This document shows positions 1 to 13,122 of a stretch of 64,000 bases of DNA, in pieces. The DNA comes from Agriotes lineatus. Taxonomy: Eukaryota > Arthropoda > Insecta > Coleoptera > Elateridae. Numbering within the stretch: the first letter of the stretch is position 1; every line of letters begins with the position of its first letter. A program made the position numbers and the translations under genes. The stretch is taken from NCBI GenBank assembly GCA_940337035.1, contig CALNHX010007632.1, forward strand, positions 1 through 64,000. The letters are read 5' to 3'. Below the pieces are notes generated by a model. It did no database searches and was not told where the DNA came from. It was given only the letters and a program-made list of their open reading frames with translations.

Positions 1-972
1 TTCGATGTATCAAAAGAAAGCCTTGAATAACAAAAGGTCTCATACAGTCTTATCAAAAAAAGAGACCTTTTGTTTCAAATGTATAAAAAGTATAACGATT
101 AAGATGCACTACGAGAATATAAAATGTATAGAAACAAATTAAATAATTTAATTCTTAAAGCAAAAAATAAATATTATGAAAGTAAAATCACTAATTATAA
201 AGATGCAAGGGTGCTTTGGGACACGGTAGATCAGTCACTAAACGTAAATAAAAAATCAACTGCAGTTAAGTAAATTAAGGTCAATAATAAATATATTTCT
301 AATAAAAAAGATATTGCGAATGAATTAATAAATAGTACTTATACGCAAATTGCGGAAAAAATGGCACTGTTAAAGTCTCCCCTAGAAATTGATCATTCTA
401 CTTCAAAACAAAGTTGTGCCAAAACGATTTTCTTACAACCAACCGAAGTTTCAGAAGTTAAAGCATATATTGCTCAGATAAAGAAAAATAAAGCTCCAGG
501 TTTCGATGATATTACTGCGAACACATTACATGAAATATCGGATTTCGTAGTACCTTATTTAGTTCATATCATAAATAAAATATTCGAAACCGGAATCTGT
601 CCAGATCACTTTAAAATCAATTGTAAAGTGTCTGTATAAAACTGGTGACAAGGAATTAACTGAAAATTATAGACCTATATCGCTCTTATCAAATATTGCA
701 AAAGTTTTTGAAAAATTCTTGAAGTCGAGAATCATACATTTCATAGATATCAATAACTTTTAATAATTTTATTCTTATTTGTATATTTTGCACAGGTGAA
801 ATACTATACCTATTGTTTTGTGGGCCAACGTGAAAGTTTTCCTGAAAACTTAAGTGGGAATATTCGGATTTATTTATTTTTATTAGTTAATTTACTATTC
901 TTATGTACATAAAAAACATTGAGATTAATTTTAAATAAATCATTTATTATTATTATTATTATTATTAATGAT
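1..972 (+). pseudogene. Broken LINE (non-LTR retrotransposon) with RT N-terminus and 3' tail
   Basis: The translated fragments read as the linker and N-terminal part of a LINE reverse transcriptase. The longest open piece (361-639) contains the motif KKNKAPGFDDIT, typical of RT block 1. After a frameshift near 628 the next frame contains ENYRPISLLSNIAKVFEKFL (RT block 2). Coding similarity stops near 765, and about 170 bp of AT-rich sequence leads to an (ATT)n tract at about 942-967, typical of CR1/L2-group LINE 3' ends. The palm with the YADD active site is missing, so the copy is internally deleted as well as cut by the window edge. Clade assignment is an inference. Confidence 0.7.
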
Positions 973-1039
973 TTTTGGTGGGCACGTAACTCAGTTACGG
1001 TGATACCAAAAGTAAGCTCAAAATAAGCAACAAATGATA

Positions 1040-1362
1040 AAATTGTTATAAACCTTCGTTATGCGAAGGTATGACATTAGGAATATCCGAACCTAGCTTG
1101 ATAACCCTATTACATGGTAACTTGAACATAAATAAGGTGTCAGCGAGATGGGTTTCACGACTGACACCTGAACAAAATGTGCGTAGGCTGCAAACTTTGC
1201 AAGAAATTGTGACGGGTGACGATACTTGGGTGCATTACTGGAACGTAGAAATAAAATCGTAACAGTTTTTTTGGGCAGAATATTAAAAATTCTTGTAAAG
1301 CAATTAATGAGAAACGAAATGTGTCCAATCGCGAAGTGTTTCTGTTGTATGACAATTAAACT
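1040..1362 (+). pseudogene. Mariner-family transposase relic
   Basis: The frame from 1071 contains NKVSARWVSRLTPEQNVRR, the mariner motif between the DNA-binding and catalytic domains. It then has TGDDTWVHYW, which carries the first catalytic Asp of the DD34D triad. In another frame, VFLLYDN near 1338-1358 matches the second catalytic Asp region. Internal sequence between domains is lost and frameshifts and stops are present, so no active protein is possible. I could not find convincing terminal inverted repeats. Confidence 0.65.
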
Positions 1363-2649
1363 ATATTATTAAATATAACAGTGAATTTTCCAGGAAATTG
1401 GTAATGTTTCTATGAGATAGATTTATTTCGTGTTGTTTTATTTAGTTACAACTGTATTAACAATAAGCAGATCTGCCGTACTCTATGAAAATATATTTCT
1501 ACTCGTATTTGTTACTATTACATGTCAAGGGTGCTCCATTTTTGTTATTACGACACATAGAAGAAACTACTTAAATACATTAAATATCCATATCAAATAT
1601 GTTGGATTGGTCAATCACAAATAAAATCGAACATAATAATTCATTCAAATTTATGTTTTTTCAATTTAAGATATATTTTGTACTGATCACAATATCAACT
1701 AATGGGTCGCAGTAAGAAGAATTCTCGCTTTATCTACAAATTGTAGTCATTTAATGTAGTGCAATAGAAACAAAGATGAAAATCGTTTAGTAACATTTAG
1801 TATTATTAAACACTCCACGTTTATGCAAATTAACTTCATCTCTTTATTTTTTGTATATTTTGAATGTACTTATTTCTTCTTTAGTTTTCATTTACTGCTA
1901 GGGTCGGCGAATGCTATAGCTATTTTAGGATGTTTGTATTGGAATTACGCACAAATGTATAAACTAATTAGAACTAGCAAGTTTGAATTAACTTGATTAA
2001 TTTTTCCTATAATGGGAAGAACATAAAATCCTGCGGTTAATAAATGCTAAAAAATTAAGTCAATCACTTTTGTTTAAACGCGACTGGAATATTAAACAGC
2101 TCTCAGCTTGTTTATTTACTGCGTCTTGATTTCTGAGTGTCCACTTGTCATCACATATGCTAAATACATGTAAACTGTACGCGACTTGGCAGTTCTGCGA
2201 TAGCCGTGCTTCAGTCATCGATGTATTTTATAAATCCATTTAAAATATTTAGATTTAGTTGTTTGTGGCGCTGCTAATGGATGGACACGGCTCCCTCGTC
2301 AAAGATATGAAAATCTGCATTTGCAGCAGTATAGCTGATATTGAGGTCAGCATTCGTTCTATAATCAACAATGTATTAAATTTAGTAACACATATAAACC
2401 AAAAAGTGGCTGTAGGTAGTTGTATTGAGTTGGTGGTTTGACATATATTTTGTCTAACCATCATTTGTCACCCCGAATCCATGTAAACATAATAACGCGT
2501 GAACGACACCATCAGGATAATTTCTTCTGCAGTGTGTATGGAATATTAATTGAAAAAGTTTTGCGGGAGCTCAGTCACTTTGTTTGTATGTGTGTGTCGA
2601 TTTATATACGGGCTACCAATAATACACGTTAAGCAATAACGTAACTACC
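1363..2649. other. No gene seen
   Basis: AT-rich sequence with only short random open frames on both strands. I recognise no coding, RNA or transposon signature in it. Confidence 0.5.
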
Positions 2650-2735
2650 TCGTCAGGTTGGTGAAGCGACGCAATCGCCGAGCTTCCGATCCTAAAGTCT
2701 CGAGTTCAAATCTCGCTTTGGGCAAGATTTTTTTG
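2650..2735 (+). repeat. tRNA-like (SINE-head?) fragment
   Basis: A GC-richer stretch has an A-box-like segment (GGTTGGTGAAGCG) and a B-box-like segment (GAGTTCAAATCTCG) about 45 bp apart, followed by a T run. It does not fold cleanly into a cloverleaf by eye. A degenerate tRNA-derived SINE head or tRNA pseudogene is more likely than a working tRNA. Confidence 0.35.
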
Positions 2736-4658
2736 ATTATCGAACGATGAGTGTGAAAATCATTTGTTACCTTTTAACCTGAAATGCCACTTTATTAATG
2801 TTTTCTGCCAACTGATGTATTGATAAATCTCCGACTTTACCACCGTCTAAGCTTCGTGATAAATAGTTATCGTCTCCTTTGCGAATTCTCTTTTGCCGAA
2901 GTCGTCGCACATATGGTGCGGTCATGTATATAGCACAATATGATAATGACAATGCCACACTAAAAACACCAGTTTAACAGATTGCGGAAACTGAAGCGTT
3001 TCAAAGAGCGCATGGAAAAGACCGTTTCATGCTAACCTTGGCCTATCGAAGTATCGACAAGGAGCTTATACCGTCTCATCTTATTTAATAGTATTTTTAG
3101 GTGAGCTTTAAAGACAACTTGATGCAAATTATCTTTCTAAATTAAGTGATCTTAAGAAAGTTAACCACGTATGGTATTATAATTGCAGTTGTATTTTGTG
3201 TGAAATAATTGCCAGGATTCGTACAAGGTGCCAGCATTGTCGTTATACCTTTATTATTAATTTAATTACTTATAAAGTAGTAACTCATTTTTGAAAATTT
3301 CGAAATGAACCATAATTAGAGCAGAATCAAATAGTTTCGTTTCATTACCTACAGATAGATGGCTACGAGATCGTTTCAAGCATGCTTCTTCAAGGCAAAC
3401 CAGCTTAATTATCAATTTTTCCGTATTCTGACATTCTTTATGTGATTTATAAAAATCTAGAGCATGCTTTTATGCTAATAATGCATTATAAAAAAGGAGT
3501 TTACAAAAGTAATGTTGTGCTTACACAACTTCACATGTATGCAAAACAGCTAGTATGTACCACAGTTATTACGCTAAAATGTCAAATAAATGAAATAAAC
3601 CTATCGAAAGTTTACAGAATCATTAAAGAAATTATGATGTTATAAACATGAGATCATTCTGCTAAGAGGTATATAAATAAAAATAATACTGCAATAAACG
3701 TCAATACATCCGATCAATGTACGCGAATTCCTTGTAGCGCTTGGACAAATTCCAATCCTCGCTGAAGTAATAAACAACAGGTATCATAGTCCACCTGTCA
3801 TAACTGACATTGCACGATCAAACCAGTGTATATATATGTTTATTATATTTCCCCGCGCAGCTCGGTCTTGTTTGCAACTGAATTCTTCCGTTTCTTCTCC
3901 TCGAACCTGCACGCCGACTCGTCCGTGCCTCACATTAATCAGGATATTGAAAATTTGCTAATAGGCGAACACACGGGAAAAAGCTCTCAAAGAAACGAGT
4001 AAAACCTGATGCCGTTCGGTTTCTAATTATTATGTTAAAGACATTCCAACCCATGTAATTATTATTAATTACCTCGGTCCGGTTCAGAGGTCAGCCACCA
4101 GGTGCTTGAGATAAGTTATACCTTTATTATGTTTACAAGATTTTATGTCAGGTTCCGGCGACTAACAAATATATTCCCACTTCATTTGAATATCTGCATA
4201 AAAACAGCTCAGCGTAAGGCTCTTTCTGCCCCCTCATTGGCCAAACGTGTTGAATTCATAGACGACGACTCTAATTAATTTTTCGGATATGCTAATTAAT
4301 CTAATTTACCGACATTTTGTAGTTGCCAGTTTAATCTATTGTTTTGTTGGAGATTTGCATATATTAGATGGGATAGAAATAATAAAGCTATATGCCAGTT
4401 CTGTTTGAATTAATTAATCTACTTAGATGATATACTAATTCCAGCTTTAAACTTGTTAAAGTTCAATAATTGAGAAATATTGATAATTTAATTTTAACTT
4501 TGTTATATAAAGCTATTGTTCACTATTTAGGGATAATACCACCAAGTATTTAAACCCATCAAATTAAAAAAAATGCGATAAAAAATTACACAAAGCACAA
4601 ATAAAAACATGTTTCCTTGTTATTTTATTAATACTAAATTAATTATGGGCATTGTAAA
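2736..4658. other. No gene seen; contains a GC-richer unique patch
   Basis: No coding signature. Bases about 3850-4270 are less AT-rich and look non-repetitive compared with their surroundings. They could be regulatory DNA of wg, but nothing in the sequence proves this. Confidence 0.4.
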
Positions 4659-4973
4659 TACAGGGTGTATCAGATATACGTCTGTTAATTTTAAGGCTTA
4701 GTAGAGCTCGCCATATTAAATGTTTTTTCTATTTGTATTATTTTAAACGTCTCTCAAACTGATTTAAAATTAGAAATATGTTATCTATCGTACTATATAA
4801 TTAAATATTTGCAGCTAAAGATTCCTCACTTGTGATAGAAACGGATCGTTATCAAAAACTAATGGTTTAGTCAAAATAATGGGTTAAAAAATATACGATT
4901 TTTTTAAATTGTGTGAATCGGTGAATTCTTCCACGGGTTAAAACTAACACACGTATTTTTCATGAACCCTGTA
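4659..4973. mobile_element. MITE with TACAGGGT termini
   Basis: The left end begins TACAGGGTGTATCAGATATA and the right end, read in reverse complement, begins TACAGGGTTCATGAAAAATA. The similarity continues for about 45 bp (both arms include GTGTTAG/GTCTGTTA-type sequence). TA at both ends fits a Tc1/mariner-type target site. The 315-bp element has no coding capacity. Confidence 0.65.
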
Positions 4974-5089
4974 TATTGGTTACAAAAAGTTGGCTAAAAT
5001 ATTACTGTCTATGTGGGAAATGTCAAGTATTTAGATTTTTAATTGGATTAAAAAAATAGTTATCAATAAAGAGATAGGAAGTGTATTTC

Positions 5090-6420
5090 AATAAAACACT
5101 GAACGAGGAACAGGGAAACGAAAGCGAAAGGCAAAATATACGCGATAAGTGAAATTAGCAACCGGTAACAGAATCTACAAAGAAAGACATGAAGACAAGT
5201 AATATACCTAAGGGTCCACGAAGAAACGGCGTTATGAGAGAAAATATAAAATATGGAGGAACAGTACTAAAGCAAAATTTGATAAGTACAAACAATCTGG
5301 AGGCAAGAAAAGTTGCCAAAAAGCTGAGAAGAAGTCACAATTACAACAGTAATAAACAGAAAATTCGAAGTAGCAGACTGCAATAATTACAATTGAAAAT
5401 CCCTATTACATACAACATTAATTAAAATTACGACCAGTGACAGAATCCCAACTTGAAGAATACCAAGTAGGCCTTAGAAAAGAAACATCTATTACAGATA
5501 AAATTCCTACAATGAAAGAAACATTAGTAACATGTTGAAACAGGATGAAACTGATAGGGCTTACACGAATGACACTATAAAAAATACGAGAAGCAATGTA
5601 AACGTTCGGTGAGAGGTTTCAAATGATTTTGGTGAGCGGGCCAAGGCAAAGGGCCTCTCTTTCAATTCTCTTATTCAACCTAATACTAGAGAAGCAAGAA
5701 GATAACAAGATAAATGGACAAGGGAACTTAATGCCAATGCTGACGATATAGCCTTGATAGCACATGATAACAAGAGCTGATAATAACTACCAACAAATAG
5801 CAGAAACATTTCAGGAAATGACATTGCAGGCAGAAATAGAAAAGAGTGATTTGGAAATAATAACGGGCCAAGGAAGGATGAAATTTGGAGGTATATAAGA
5901 ATTCCTATATGTGGGAGTGTTAATAACGAGTAGTACGACGAAAATTAGGATCTGGAAGCGAGGATGTTGAAAAGAAATACTCGTAGATGTACTGGAACAG
6001 TGAATAGGATTTCCAACTCAACCATGGACCACAAAATAATGTAGTGTTTAAGACCACTGTAATAATGAATCAAACTTGCCAAAAAAAGATTGCGGAGATG
6101 GAAGAGAGAGATTATGAGGAGGATCATATGAGTGAAAATTATGTATAGAATGTATTAAAATGAGAAAAGAGTAGAAGTAAAAAGTAAAAAGAAAATGGCA
6201 TTTAGAGAGGATGATAAATGACGAAGTAGTAAAAAGGATAGTGTCAAGAGAGCAGGATGGTAAAAAAGAGAAGAAAACCAAGGAAAATATAGACGGAAGC
6301 GGTGCTGGAAAACCTGCAAAGAAATAATATAATAACTGAAACAAGACAGTCAAATACAGCAAACTTTAGAAGTATGTGGTCTAAATGGGCTACCAGTAGC
6401 TATATAAAGGCAAGACTTAT
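5090..6420 (+). pseudogene. Highly decayed RTE-like LINE
   Basis: Fragmented frames still show RT landmarks in order. The segment near 5640-5700 reads like the 'G-R-Q-G-PLSP-LLFNL-ILE' block, and ANADDIALIAHDN near 5737-5775 is the YADD box with a Tyr to Asn change. YVGVLITSSTTKI near 5905-5945 corresponds to the 'YLGS-I' motif. A Lys/Arg/Pro-rich segment near 6260-6320 resembles the 'GRPRKRW' C-terminus of RTE-type elements. Numerous stops and frameshifts are present, so this is an old copy. Clade is inferred from the C-terminal motif order. Confidence 0.6.
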
Positions 6421-7013
6421 TAATGTGTTTACAGTTAAGATAATGTATTTTCTATGTGTGTGTTTATATAAATTGAAGAACATTGAAGGGCATATAACAA
6501 CTGAATCGCAATTTTTAATAATTAAACAAAATGAGCATTTATAGCTTGATATAGATTTTGATGATTGCATAATATAGTAAAACCTAAAATGAGTAAGTAA
6601 TGAAGATACATAATAACATAAACACAGCGATTCCCCGTAATTAATTTCCTTTCACAATGTTTATATCAACCACAAAATATTAGTGACACATCGTTATTGC
6701 AAAAAAACGAATGGTTAACAACAATCAATAGTGTTAGGCAAAGTCATCTGGTAAAGGGAAGAACATTTTCAACAATTTCCATCATTTCACAAATATACAT
6801 AAAATCTTTAAAGTGTTCTTTACTGTGTTTATGATTGTTGTTAAGCTATGCTAAATGTGTTTTATGAAATAGCATCATAATACTCGTATTTTGCTAATGC
6901 TTTATTAAAATCGTAATACTTGTATAAAATAAAATAAAACTAAAATTGCAGGACAGTAACGCACGACTGGTTGACAAAACAATATACTTTAGTAATTAGC
7001 ACTCGTTCTTCAA
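6421..7013. other. No gene seen
   Basis: AT-rich DNA with no recognisable feature. Confidence 0.45.
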
Positions 7014-7598
7014 GACAGCAATTTAAAAAAAAACTTTTCATCCAAGCCAATACTTCGGAAATCTTTATTTTTTTATCAATCCAACCACAATAACGTTTAC
7101 AGGTGTAGTCAAATTAAGAAAAAACAATTGCGTTATTTACACAAAAGTGAGGTTAGTACTTCATAAATGGCAATAGAGAACAAAAACAGGCATATCTAAT
7201 TTGGTACATCAGGTTATAGGTTCAAAAAGAATACTTAAGTACTTCATCTTATCACTGTCTAATGATATTTGAGCTGTTTAGTTAGACAGTAGATATTGGT
7301 AATTATACATTAATATGCAAAATTTTCTATGTTTATAATTGATGAAATAATTAACTGTGATTTAATCGAACTACTTAAGTATTGTTCTTGAACCTCTAAC
7401 CTGATGTACCAAATTAAATATGCCTGTTTTTTTCTGTATTATCAATTATAAAGCACTAAGTTCACCTTTCTGTAAGTGAAACAATTGGTTTTTGATTATT
7501 TCTTTATAACTGTAAACTTTATTGTAGTTGCCTTGATAAAGGAATAAAGTTTTCCGAAATATTAGCTTGAATTAATTTTTTTTTTGAATTGCTGCCAT
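7014..7598. mobile_element. Foldback (long-TIR) non-autonomous DNA element
   Basis: Bases about 7014-7245 and 7370-7598 are imperfect reverse complements. For example, GGTACATCAGGTTATAGGTT on the left matches AACCTCTAACCTGATGTACC on the right. The outermost parts (GACAGCAATTTAAAAAAAAA and, on the other strand, GGCAGCAATTCAAAAAAAAA) also match. The arms of about 230 bp enclose a loop of about 125 bp. There is no open frame, which is typical of insect foldback/MITE elements. Confidence 0.75.
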
Positions 7599-8761
7599 GT
7601 GGAACGTATCCCAATTATTTAATTAAATTGTATTTAATCATAGCACAATTACAAAATTATGTAAAACATTACCTCTAAAGTAAAAGTGATAGCAGATTCC
7701 CAACTTATTACTAACATTTATGATTTTAATTATTATTGATTGAGATAAAGAACATTTGAATTACTGATAGTATAAAAGTATAAATTCATAGTTTCTTAAT
7801 TTTATAATTGGAAATACCAATTTTAAATTGCCATCTACATAATAGTCGTACGTTTCGACGTGTGCTCTTTATATATTTAAGTTACAAATTTAAATCTACA
7901 CAAAAGGACATTCGTTGCGATTACTTTTTTTAGATTTTTGCAATTGAGATATTACTGTATAAAAACATCCACTGAATCTTCTGTCACCACGTCCTTTTGT
8001 ATTTCCACGGCTATTATAAATTCCTTTAATTTAATGAGGACCACAAATGTAGGTAACTACATTCCTGAATTTTAAATAAGCCAAACGTTTTTTTCGCGTT
8101 TTGAATTGAACATGCCATTTATAAATTTTATCTTATTCGAACCTGCTACTACCAAATAAAAAATGTGTTGCATATTAATTACACAAGATCAAATTAATGA
8201 ACGATGACTCACAATAAAATTTAGTAGCAACATCCCAAATAAAATGCAGATAAAATCTTTAATAAACCATAAACACTTCAACAGGTTAATAAAACCCACC
8301 ACAAACTACGCAAACATAATCCTTTTTCAACCTTAAACCTTTAGTACAGCGCAGCCGATTCATAAAACCATTCAGTCAGATTTTTTTGGCCCGAAATAGC
8401 ACCCAGCACTGCAGCTGATCGAATTATTGAGGCAGCTCCAAAGAAACTTGTTCCTGTTAGTCATTCCTTTGTTACTTGGAGCCTCGCGATAGATCTAATT
8501 ATTAGTGCTCTAGGTTTTATATGTCCTCCGTGTGAGTCCCGTCCATAGCATATGAATTATTGTTATTTCGTTAATCTCTGGCTCCCTGGGGGGAGACTGG
8601 ATAATTACGTCATCACGGGGCCCCCCGCTGGTGCGCATGATATATACCTACCTGGTCTACATGCTCAGGTATTGTTACAAACACTGTAGCTTGTCGCTCT
8701 GAGATTATGATCGAAGATATGGCCATTTTTATTAATCAGGATTCATTTCGCTTTGTTGAGT
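7599..8761. other. No gene seen; GC-richer unique patch at 8340-8760
   Basis: No coding signature. The 8340-8760 part has runs such as CTGGGGGGAG and GGGGCCCCCC and is less AT-rich than its surroundings. It may be constrained non-coding DNA, but this is only a compositional hint. Confidence 0.4.
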
Positions 8762-8906
8762 CGCAGAGTGGCGAAATTTATGCCCTCAGGATTCCTGACG
8801 TTAACCGCGTTTCTCCCTAACGGCGTTTTTTTTTCTGAGTAAAGGACACAACAAAAGCAGACGCTTCTCAAGCCAATTTACATCATAAAAAGGTTATCTG
8901 AAAACT
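8762..8906 (+). repeat. Copy 1 of a ~150-bp repeat flanking the satellite
   Basis: It aligns to 12968-13122 over its length. Shared blocks include AACCGCGTTTCTCC / AACCACGTTTCTCC and CTCAAGCCAATTTACA followed by AAAAGGTTATCTGAAAACT. Its right end directly touches the first satellite monomer. Confidence 0.75.
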
Positions 8907-11900
8907 AGCTTATCTCTGGTATTTTTTAGAAATCCGTGATAATATTTGATAATCTATAGAAATTTATAGTGATCTTGGAAAATATGTGATAATCCTTGAT
9001 AATCATAAGTTATCGCTGCTATTCTATAAAAATTTACAATAATATCTGATAATTTGTAAAAATGTTTAGTAATCTTGGAAAATATCTCGCAATCTCTGGC
9101 AATCGTAAGTAATCTCTGGTATTTCTTAGAAAGCTATGATAATATTTGATAATCTTTAAAAATTTAATCTATCTTAGAAAATATCTCGTAATCTTTGGCA
9201 ATTATAAGTAATCTTTGGTAATCTTTAGAAACCTATGGTCGTACCTGATAATCTGTACAGATTTCTAGTGATTTTGGAAAATATCTAGTAATCTTTGGCA
9301 ATCTTAAGTCATCTCTGGCATTCCTTAGGGACCTATGATAATATCTGATAATTTATAGGAATATCTAGTAATCTTGGAAATTATCTGGTAACATTTTGTA
9401 TAAGTGATTATAAGTGATATTCCTTAAAATCTTATGATAGCTGATATATGTTTAGTAATTTTGGAAAATATCTAGTACTCTTTAGCAATCATAAGTAATC
9501 TTCGGTATTCTTTAGAACGGTAATATCTGATATTCCTTACAAATTTCCGGGGTCCTAGAAAAATATCTGGCAATCTGTGGCAACCGTAAGAACCCTTCGG
9601 TACTTTTTAGAACCGCCAATATATGATCATCTTTACTAATTTGTGGTGATGTTGACAATATTTCGCAATCTTTGGCAATTATAAGTAATTTCTGATATTC
9701 TATAAAAAGATAAGGTAATATCTGATAATTTATAGAAATGATTAGTGATTTGGAAAATACTTCGTATCTTTGGCAATCATAAGTAATCTTTGATAATCTT
9801 TAGAAACATATGGTAGTACCTGATAATCTTTAAAAATTTCTAGTGATCTTGGAAAATATCTGGTAATCTTTGGCAATCATAAGTCATCTCTGGCATTCCT
9901 TAGGGACCTATGATAGTATCTGATCATTTATAGGAACTTCTAGTAATCTTGAAATAGATCTGGTAAAATTTGTATAAGTGATCATAAGTGATTTATGGTA
10001 TTCCTTAGAATCTCATGATATCTGATAAATGTTTAGTAATTTTAGAAAATATCTAGTACCTACTACCTACTCTTTAGCAATCATAAGTAATCTTCGGTAT
10101 TCTTTAGAACGGTAGTATCTAATATTCCTTACAAATGCCCGGTGTTCTAAAAAAATATCTGGCAATTTGTGGCAACTATAAGAAACCTTCGGTACTTTTT
10201 AGAAACGGCAATATATGATCATCTTTACTAATTTGTGGTGATGTTGACAATATCTCGCAATCTTTGGCAATCATAAGTAACCACTGGTATTTCTTAGAAA
10301 GCTATGATAATATCGGATAATATTTAGAAATTTAATATATCTTGGAAAATATCTCGTAATCTTTGGCAATTATAAGTAATCTCTGATATTCTATAAAAAC
10401 ATAAGGTAATATCTGATAATTTATTGAAATGACTAGTGATTTGGAAAATACCTCGTATCGTTAGCAATCATAAGTAATCTTTAGTAATCATTAGAAACCT
10501 ATAGTAGTGCCTGATAATCTTTAAGAATTTCTAGTGATCTTGGAAAGTATCTAGTAATCATTGACAATCATAAATCATTTCTGGAATTCCTTAGGTACCT
10601 ACCTACGATAATATCTGACAATTTATAGAAATTTCTAGTAATCTTGGAATATATCTGGTAACATTTTGCATAAGTGTCGTAAGTGATCTCTGGTATTCCT
10701 TAGAAACTTATGATATCTGATAATATTTAGAAATGTTTAGTAATCTTAGAAAATATTTATTAGTCTTTCGCAATCATAAGTAATCTTCGGTATTCTTTAG
10801 AACGGTAACATCTGATATTCCTTACAAATGTCCCATGTTCTAGAAAAATATTTGGCAATATGTGGCAACTATAAGAAACCTTCAGTACTTTTTAGAAACG
10901 GCAATATATGATCATCTTTATTAATTTGTGGTGATGTTGACAATATCTCGCAATCTTTGGTAATGATAAGTAACCTCTGGCATTTCTTAGAAAGCTATGA
11001 TAATATCTGATAATCTTTAGAAATTGAATATATCTTGGAAAATATCTTTGGCAATCATAAGTAATCTCTGATATTCTATAAAAACATGAGTTAATACCTG
11101 ATCATTTATAGAAATGACTAGTGGTTTGGAAAATACTTCGTATCTTTGGCAGTCATAAGTAATCTTTGATCATCTTTAGAAACCTGTGGTAGTACCTGAT
11201 AATCTTTAGAAAGTTCTAGTGATCTTGGAAAATATCTGGTAATCTTTGGCAATCGTAAGTCATCTCCCGCATTCCTTAGGAACCTATGATAATATCTGAT
11301 AATTTATAGAAATTTCTAGTAATCTTGGAATATATCTGGTAACAATTTGCATAAGTGATCTCTGGTATTCCTTAGAAACTTATGATATCTGATAATATTA
11401 ATAAATGTTTAGTATCATCATCTTTACTAATTTGTGGTGATGTTGACAATATCTGGCAATCATCAGTAATCTCTGGTAATCTTAGGAAACCTATGGCGAT
11501 ATCTTATATTCTACAAATTTCTAGTGGTCTTGTGGAATATCTGGTAACTTTTCGCAATCATGAATAATCTCTGACATTTCTTCCGTACCTATGATAGTAT
11601 CTCATGATTTGTAGAAATGTTTATCTAACTTTGAAATATTTGGTAATCTTTGGCAATGATAAGTAATCTCTCATACCGTATAAAAACCTAAGATATCTGG
11701 TAATTTATAGAAATGTTTGGTGATCTTTGAAAATACCTGGCAATATTTGGCAGCCATAGGTAACCTTCAGATTCTATAAAAACCTAAGATAATATCTTCC
11801 AGTTTATAGAAATTTCTAGTAATCTTAGAAAATATCTGATAGTATTTGGCAATCATACATGCTAGGTATTCCTTAGAAACGCATAATATCTAATAATTTT

Positions 11901-12310
11901 TAGAAATGTCTACCAATTTTCAAAAATGTCTGGTTATCTTTGGCGATTATAAGTAATCTCTTGTATTATTTAGAATGGTAATACTAGATATTCTTTCAAA
12001 ATGACCGGTATTCTAGGAAAATATCTGGCAATCTTTGACAATCATTTGTAACCTAGGTAATCTTTGGTAACCTATGCTAACATCTGATAGTCTTTACAAA
12101 TTTACTGTAAATTTGGAAATCTGGTAATTAAAGGTAACTTATGATAATATCTTAATAATATTTTTAATATCTGGTAATCTCTGGTAATCTCTAGCAATCC
12201 TTTAATTTTTCAGCGGTTTTTAGAAATATGTAGTAATATCTGGATACTTTCGATTATCTTAGAAAATCTTTGGAAATCTTATAGATCTAATCGTTGGAAA
12301 TTTTTGGACA
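8907..12310. repeat. Degenerate satellite array with higher-order repeats
   Basis: About 3.4 kb is built from a diverged monomer of about 100 bp. The monomer order is a TAATCTTTAGAAATTTCTAG block, a TGATCTTGGAAAATATCTGG block, a TAATCTTTGGCAATCATAAG block and a TAATCTCTGGTATTCCTTAG block, ending in ACCTATGATAATATCTGA. A marker variant (TTCGGTATTCTTTAGAACGG) recurs at 9501, 10093 and 10786, with a weaker form at about 11961. Another (CTAATTTGTGGTGATGTTGA) recurs near 9632, 10222, 10917 and 11425. The larger period is therefore about 590-695 bp, or six to seven monomers. There are no open frames. Monomers are clearly diverged, so the array is not recently homogenised. Confidence 0.9.
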
Positions 12311-12829
12311 AATAAATTATTTGTAGCCCATTAAAATCTTTTAGATCTTATACAATGTTATGTTTATTTACTGCTATTTTGAAGAGGAGGCACGTTAGCT
12401 TCTTAAATTGTATTTAAACATTTAAAACATGCAAGAGTTTAAGTCGCTTTTAAAAACAATCACAGGTGCACACCTGAAACCATAATGATATCAAAACAAT
12501 ATCTTTCGCCTGATCGCCTTTGATATCATTTTATCGATTTACCTTTTCTTTAATATAATACTCTAATTATGTGGCATTTAGTATTATAATTTCTATCTCT
12601 ACGGGCACGCAACTGTCAGGCAGGGGATGGGTAAATGGAAACTCCATTACAATGAAGTAAAATATAGACTGGGACTATATTTAATGCTAAGCAGTTTTCT
12701 TTGATGAAATGTCTACATTTCCTTTTCTTTTTTGTTCTTCCATAAAATCTGCAGCTTATTAGAAAGCAGTGTAGGTTTTCCAGTATTTAATAATGCAGCT
12801 TAATAAATTATAATTGAATATAGAAATCA
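12311..12829. other. No gene seen
   Basis: AT-rich spacer after the satellite with nothing recognisable. Confidence 0.45.
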
Positions 12830-12967
12830 AGCTAAGGCAAGAAATCTTGTCAAAAGGCATCATTAGATTAAACATTCAATAAAATAAGTTAGTATTTATT
12901 AAAACTATTAAAAGAATTTCCACATCCAGGTGATTTCTACGTGCACAAAATTGAAATAAATAACTTA
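12830..12967 (+). repeat. Diverged repeat related to 20150-20425
   Basis: Shared blocks with the sequence just upstream of the wg exon include ATTCAATAAAATAAGTTAGT / ATTCAACAAAATGAGTTAGC, CCACATCCAGGTG / CCATATCCAGGTG and AAATTGAAATAAAT. The second copy carries about 110 extra bases in the middle. Confidence 0.65.
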
Positions 12968-13122
12968 TGCGAGTGGTGAATGCCCGCGAATGTAGGATTG
13001 CTGACATTAACCACGTTTCTCCCCAAAGGCGGACTGGGTTTCTGAATAAAGGACATATCAAAAGCACGTTGGAAACGCCTCTCAAGCCAATTTACAACAT
13101 GAAAAGGTTATCTGAAAACTGG
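12968..13122 (+). repeat. Copy 2 of the ~150-bp repeat seen at 8762-8906
   Basis: See 8762-8906 for the shared blocks. It directly follows the 12830-12967 repeat, so the two may form one composite repeat family. Confidence 0.75.

Noticed and set aside
8907..12310. CRISPR-like array
   Set aside because: Repeats are contiguous, diverged ~100-bp monomers without unique spacers, in a eukaryotic genome; it is a satellite.
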